23,059 nucleotides of DNA from Coemansia sp. RSA 487. Taxonomy: Eukaryota > Kickxellomycota > Kickxellomycetes > Kickxellales > Kickxellaceae. Shown here piece after piece: positions 19,685 to 23,059 of this stretch (positions are counted from its first letter, which is position 1; each line of letters opens with the position of its first letter). The notes under the pieces are model-generated. The model worked only from the letters and a program-made list of their open reading frames with translations, was not told where the DNA came from and did not search any database. A program made the position numbers and the translations under genes. The stretch lies in the NCBI GenBank assembly GCA_027577595.1, contig JANBRJ010000152.1, positions 1-23,059 of the forward strand. Reading direction: 5' to 3'.

Positions 19685-19985
19685 ATGGATGTTTCATTGA
19701 GAAAGCCTCAAGCCGTTTCTGCTGCCAAAAAGAGAAAAGCCAATGACAAGGGGATCAGGATTAGTGGACAGCGCACTTTCTGGCCTACATCTCACATGTA
19801 ATTGATGTGCTGGATGCAAAGAGCATGAAGGGCCACTATCTTGTGATGGACAATGCGCCAATCCACACGCCATTAGCCATTCGAGACCTAATAGAAAACA
19901 GAAGATACAAGCGCCTATATCTGTCTCCATACTCACTCTTTCTAAATCCCATTGAGGAGCTTTGGTCCAAAGTAAAACGGGGGTG
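19685..19985 (+). mobile_element. Transposase fragment of an IS630/Tc1-mariner-type DNA transposon (decayed)
   Basis: A remnant of a DDE transposase of the kind common in zygomycete genomes. In one frame DVSLRKPQAVSAAKKRKA resembles the basic linker of this group. In another frame HFLAYISHVIDVLDAKSMKG leads into MDNAPIH (second catalytic Asp) and NPIEELW (catalytic Glu), with 34 residues between Asp and Glu, so it is a DD34E type. The frame change near 19770-19780, beside a TAG, shows it is broken. The N-terminal DNA-binding part and the first catalytic Asp are missing, and the coding similarity stops at about 19985, where the Ty3 element begins. The frame from the ATG at 19595 runs into this fragment, but its first 30 codons are not recognised. 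No terminal inverted repeats were found. Confidence 0.7.
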
Positions 19986-22291
19986 CTTCAACACGAATCA
20001 CTCGTTTCGAATCAAACTGTTTAATAATCGGTGCAGACGACAGCCGTTCCTTCAGCTCATTAGATGCCGGTTCTACTCCGTCATCCCAAACAAATTACCT
20101 CGTCGCCATCAAATTCGTCAATGGCATAGCAATCTGCAAACAGTCTTTGACAAAACGACGATAATAACCACTAAGACCGAGGAAAGCCCGAACATCAGTA
20201 AACGATTCGGGCACACGCCAATTTTTAACCGCTGCCACTTTGCCTGGGTCTGTTCTCAAACCGTCCTTCGTGATCAAATAAGCCAAGAACTCGACCGAAT
20301 CCTTGAAAACCTCGCATTTCTCCGACTTTGTACGTAGATTGTTCTGCAAACGCTGGAGTACTGCATCCAAATGTTTTGCGTGTTCTTCAGTATTCCTTGA
20401 ATAAATCGGAATACCATCCAAGTACACGATGCAACATCTGCCAATCAGATCGCATGGTGCATGGTTTATCGCTCGCTGGAACACAACTGGTGCATTTTCC
20501 AGCCCAAATGGCACAACCATGTACTCGTACAATCCCAATTTCGTTCGGAAACCCGTCTTCGGAATGTCCTCAGCACGAATACGCACCTGGTGATATGCCT
20601 GAACAATATCGATCTTCGAAAACATCTGCGCACCATGTGTCTCATCAAGCAGGTCATCAATAAGTGGCATTGGAAACGCATCCTTAATCGCACACTTGTT
20701 CAAGCCGCAATAATCAACGCACATGCGCAGTGTGCCATTCTTCTTGCGCACAAACAACACCAGAGCAGCCCAAGGCGATGTAGATGTGCGAATGTAACCT
20801 TTATTCAGCAATTCACCTGTCTACTTCTCCATCCCGGCTATCTCTGCATGTGACAAACGATACGGCGCCCTGGCAATCGATTCAGACCTCTCTGTCAGAT
20901 GGATCTCCATTTCAGGACTGCCGGGCGCAGGTTGACTGACTGGCGGCTGCTCAAGTATCTGCTTGTACTTTGAGCATAACGTCGCCAACCGAGCTTCCTG
21001 ACTCGTCACCAGTGCCGCAATAGACAATTGAGACTTCAAACCGTCCTTGGGAAATCTCACACAAATCCAGCCCATCGAGGCGACATCGTCGTTTTTCATT
21101 AACTTTGTCATTGCATTGACTGTAATCGGTTTGACCGCATTCTCTGCAGCAGACGCAGCCAGAACCACTGTTCCCGAGATTTTCCAACGCTTATGTTCCT
21201 CAGCAATAGATACAACGTCCTCCTCGCAATGGATAACGCTTTTGTACTCTTTCAGCCAGCTGCTATCGAGCAGGATATCAGCCGTCGCTGGCATCACCAA
21301 ACAATAAGTATTAATGCGCAAATTACCACCGAAATTCGTAGGCAATCTGCAATACTTTGTACAGTCATGATAGCGTGCGCAATCTGCCAAAACAGTCGGT
21401 ATCAACGCGTCCAAATCATACAACTTGATTTTCGACTTCTTACAAAGCTCCTCATAGGCAATAGTTATTTGCGACCCGCTATCCACCAAAACGTGAACTG
21501 GGATTTCGTTAACCATGCCGTCTATATACAACTGCTCCGCAGGTAGGATTTGTGCAGGCCCCCATTCAACAGACTCATTTCAATAAACGCTATACTATGC
21601 AGTATAATCATGGGCTTGTCAGTCCTCACAACCTTCGGCCAGTTGTTCTGATTACAACGAGGCGTAGCTGTCATCATTGCATCGATTTTAGCTGGCTCCC
21701 ACTGCATTGACTTTTTAGCTGCGAAGAAGCTCCTAGCCTTTGACACAACCGCATCGAACTTATATGCTGCATTAGTCACTGCTTCAATAATAAACCGATT
21801 ACAAAGCTTTATCGGGAGCTTTACAATGATGCTACCTGTTGCAAGCTCCTGTCCGCCATCGTATATGCCGCGTTTGCATAAGATTTTATATTCCTCAAGG
21901 AAGGCTTCAAACTTGGCCAAACTTGTCGGCAGCTTCATCTGATAAATTCGAATACCAGTGTCCAACTGATGGATCGCGTCACAATATAGCGTGACTAGAA
22001 ACTCTCCCAATGAACTCCACGCCAGAATCTCATGGCTATTCAAGAGGCACCAATTCTTGTACTCTGATCGCTTATCCATCGGAAACTTCATCAACGCGAA
22101 CGACACCCATAGATCCTTCTCGACCTGGAACAATTTAAAAACATAGTCGATCTCTGTGGCCGATAACGAACTTGTAATTTCAATAGTCGCCATTATCATA
22201 CATGTTGCGGCAACCAACACAACAGAACAATAACCACTCAACAATTCAACATTAGAGGAAGCAATTTGAATTAAACTATAATAGTATAAAA

Positions 22292-22307
22292 GTCGGCGGT
22301 GCTACCA
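22292..22307 (-). other. Primer-binding site of the Ty3 element (initiator tRNA-Met)
   Basis: The plus strand reads GTCGGCGGTGCTACCA, which looks like the 3' end of a fungal initiator tRNA-Met (acceptor CGGTGCT then A and CCA). On the element's strand this is TGGTAGCACCG, the class of primer site used by yeast Ty1 and Ty3. It lies two bases from the inferred LTR end and just ahead of gag. Confidence 0.6.
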
Positions 22308-22309
22308 AG

Positions 22310-22449
22310 TGTCATAAAGATTGTTAGCATTGTTCAAAACGGAAAAGTTCCTCTTCGTTTTTATTCCAACAAAATATTGATTTTTATAGCCGTCAAAGCA
22401 TCCTGATAATCATGATGGCTTACAAATTGCACACCTAATTGTTAGCACA
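22310..22449 (-). repeat. 5' LTR of the Ty3 element (boundaries approximate)
   Basis: On the minus strand it starts TGTGCTAACAATT and ends TTATGACA, two bases before the primer site. It holds a TATA box (CTATAAAAA, near 22390) and an AATAAA about 30 bp later, the normal promoter and poly(A) signals of a short LTR. ATTGTTAGCA occurs near both ends (22320-22329 and 22438-22447). The outer boundary is uncertain because no second LTR is present for comparison. Confidence 0.45.
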
Positions 22450-22660
22450 TGAGCTGCCATCCCAATATGACTGTCTCATGTTGGAGCAATCGTATTGTTG
22501 GGAAGCATATATCGTATGCTTCCCAATTATCTAGTTCAATTGTTGTAGTATTTGTACGGCTATAAAAGCCAGTTTTTTTTATGAAAAATAAAGACGAGGA
22601 AATTTACTTTCATCTGCTCTCTTGATATTCTTGTGAAAAGTGATATATCAGTATCACAAG
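22440..22660 (+). repeat. Second LTR-like sequence in the opposite orientation, with strong hairpins
   Basis: On the plus strand GGCTATAAAAG (near 22558-22568) is followed by AATAAA (near 22586), in a context resembling the Ty3 LTR read on the other strand (both have ACGGCTATAAAA and then AATAAA with a GAGGAA-like tail). Upstream lie a perfect 12-bp inverted repeat TTGGGAAGCATA/TATGCTTCCCAA (22498-22509 and 22515-22526, 5-nt loop) and ACATGAG/CTCATGT (22447-22453 and 22475-22481). A start at TGTTGGG (22496) and an end at 22650 would leave GTAT on both sides, a weak duplication signal. It is probably a related solo or partial LTR. Confidence 0.35.
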
Positions 22661-22900
22661 TGTTCCCAAGCAAGCTAAATAACGAAAAGAGAATGTATGC
22701 CTGATTAGGAAAGGCAGCGCGACATTGATGACTCAGTGTTAGCCAATGCTATATAACGACCAAAGGGCATTTGTTTTTCCTTTCACTTTTGTTTCTCCTT
22801 GGCTTTCCTTTGACATTTTATTTCTACTAGTAACACCAAATACACCTTTCAATGCATATATTACATTAGTTATCTGCTCTTGTTTGCTCGCCCATCACCA
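22661..22900. other. AT-rich flank upstream of the right-edge frame
   Basis: Short spacer between the LTR-like remains and the right-edge reading frame. An in-frame TGA at 22811 closes that frame upstream, and no other gene is seen. Confidence 0.4.
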
Positions 22901-23059
22901 ATGGACAATGAGGATACATCAGACACAGGGACACGCGTTATAAAGTGTCCCCTAAAATCTCTGGCGAATGACAGAAATGGCGTTACCAAGGTAAACGACT
23001 ATGTCGTAGTGGCCAACACAGCCTCTGCACACATGTATGGGCTGGCTCGTTGGATATTT
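22901..23059 (+). CDS. 5' end of an unidentified protein, possibly Fanzor/TnpB-like, cut by the right edge
   Basis: ATG at 22901, the first in-frame ATG after a TGA at 22811, opens 53 codons to the window end without a stop. The product begins MDNEDTSDTGTRVIKCPLKS, continues with charged and Asn-rich sequence and then VVVANTASAHMYGLARWIF. The combination of a short acidic start, an IKCxLKS strand and a helix with ANxxxxHxYxLxRW recalls, from memory, the N-termini of Fanzor/TnpB-like or related mobile-element proteins in zygomycete fungi. This is a weak resemblance, with no catalytic residue in view. It could equally be an ordinary host gene. Base composition is richer in GC than the spacer before it, which supports coding. 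Confidence 0.45.
   Translation, partial: MDNEDTSDTGTRVIKCPLKSLANDRNGVTKVNDYVVVANTASAHMYGLARWIF

Larger units (their letters stand above)
19985..22449 (-). mobile_element. Ty3/gypsy LTR retrotransposon, 3'-truncated fossil
   Basis: Minus-strand element, in element order from high to low coordinates: 5' LTR (about 22310-22449), primer-binding site for initiator tRNA-Met, gag-like frame (about 21.5-22.2 kb), aspartic protease with LVDSGSQITI (about 20.8-21.5 kb), reverse transcriptase (about 20.1-20.8 kb) with FSKIDIVQAYHQVRIR, KTGFRTKLGLYEYMVVPFGL and AFLGLSGYYRRF, and a trace of the following connection/RNase H region. Integrase, most of RNase H and the 3' LTR are absent: the element ends inside coding sequence where it meets the transposase fragment. 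It is broken, with this truncation and about two or three interruptions in the frames. The long remaining open frames suggest moderate to young age. Gene order and RT sequence place it in Ty3/gypsy rather than Ty1/copia. Confidence 0.88.

Noticed and set aside
19807-20337. Plus-strand frame taken as one 176-residue transposase
   Set aside because: Only the first 60 or so residues are transposase; the rest is the antisense of the Ty3 element.
1-23059. tRNA, rRNA and CRISPR arrays
   Set aside because: Read on both strands: no B-box-like GGTTCRANNCC in a tRNA context, no rRNA signature and no regularly spaced direct repeats.

Overview
The window looks like nuclear DNA of an early-diverging ('zygomycete') fungus, most likely Kickxellomycotina (inference). 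Evidence: long, nearly intron-free genes with GC-rich coding and AT-rich spacers; fungal-type membrane proteins (ABCC transporter, Neo1-like flippase, CSC1/OSCA channel); secreted GH46-type chitosanases; and Ty3 and IS630-like mobile elements. No bacterial-style operons, rRNA, tRNA or CRISPR array was seen.

Layout. 1-2.3 kb is mostly non-coding: an unidentified reading frame running off the left edge (minus strand), a solo LTR with target-site duplication (678-934), and a possible decayed coding segment (about 1.9-2.2 kb). 2.3-7.7 kb is one intronless 1802-residue ABCC (MRP/Ycf1-like) transporter. 8.3-11.0 kb holds two tandem secreted GH46-type chitosanase genes, each with a TATA box. 11.2-14.7 kb (minus) is a Neo1/ATP9-type P4-ATPase, convergent with the second chitosanase. 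15.0-18.5 kb (minus) is a two-exon CSC1/Phm7 channel; its N-terminal exon lies upstream of a 234-bp intron. 18.5-19.6 kb shows no gene. 19.7-22.65 kb is a nest of element remains: an IS630/Tc1-type transposase fragment abutting a 3'-truncated Ty3/gypsy element in the opposite orientation (RT, protease, gag, initiator-tRNA-Met primer site and LTR), then a second LTR-like sequence facing the other way. The last 159 bases open a new reading frame that runs off the right edge.

How the genes fit together. The host genes are not a metabolic cluster. Three are membrane proteins: an export or vacuolar-sequestration pump, an endosome/Golgi lipid flippase and a stress-gated cation channel. The chitosanases act outside the cell or in the wall, on chitosan, which zygomycete walls contain in quantity. 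I found no convincing wholly new system. The most useful leads are the chitosanase pair, which lacks the classical GH46 DGRGYT signature and shows a patch of near-identity, the low-complexity inserts inside both ATPase domains of the ABC transporter, the opposed LTR structures at 22.3-22.65 kb, and the right-edge frame, which may be the start of a Fanzor-like protein.
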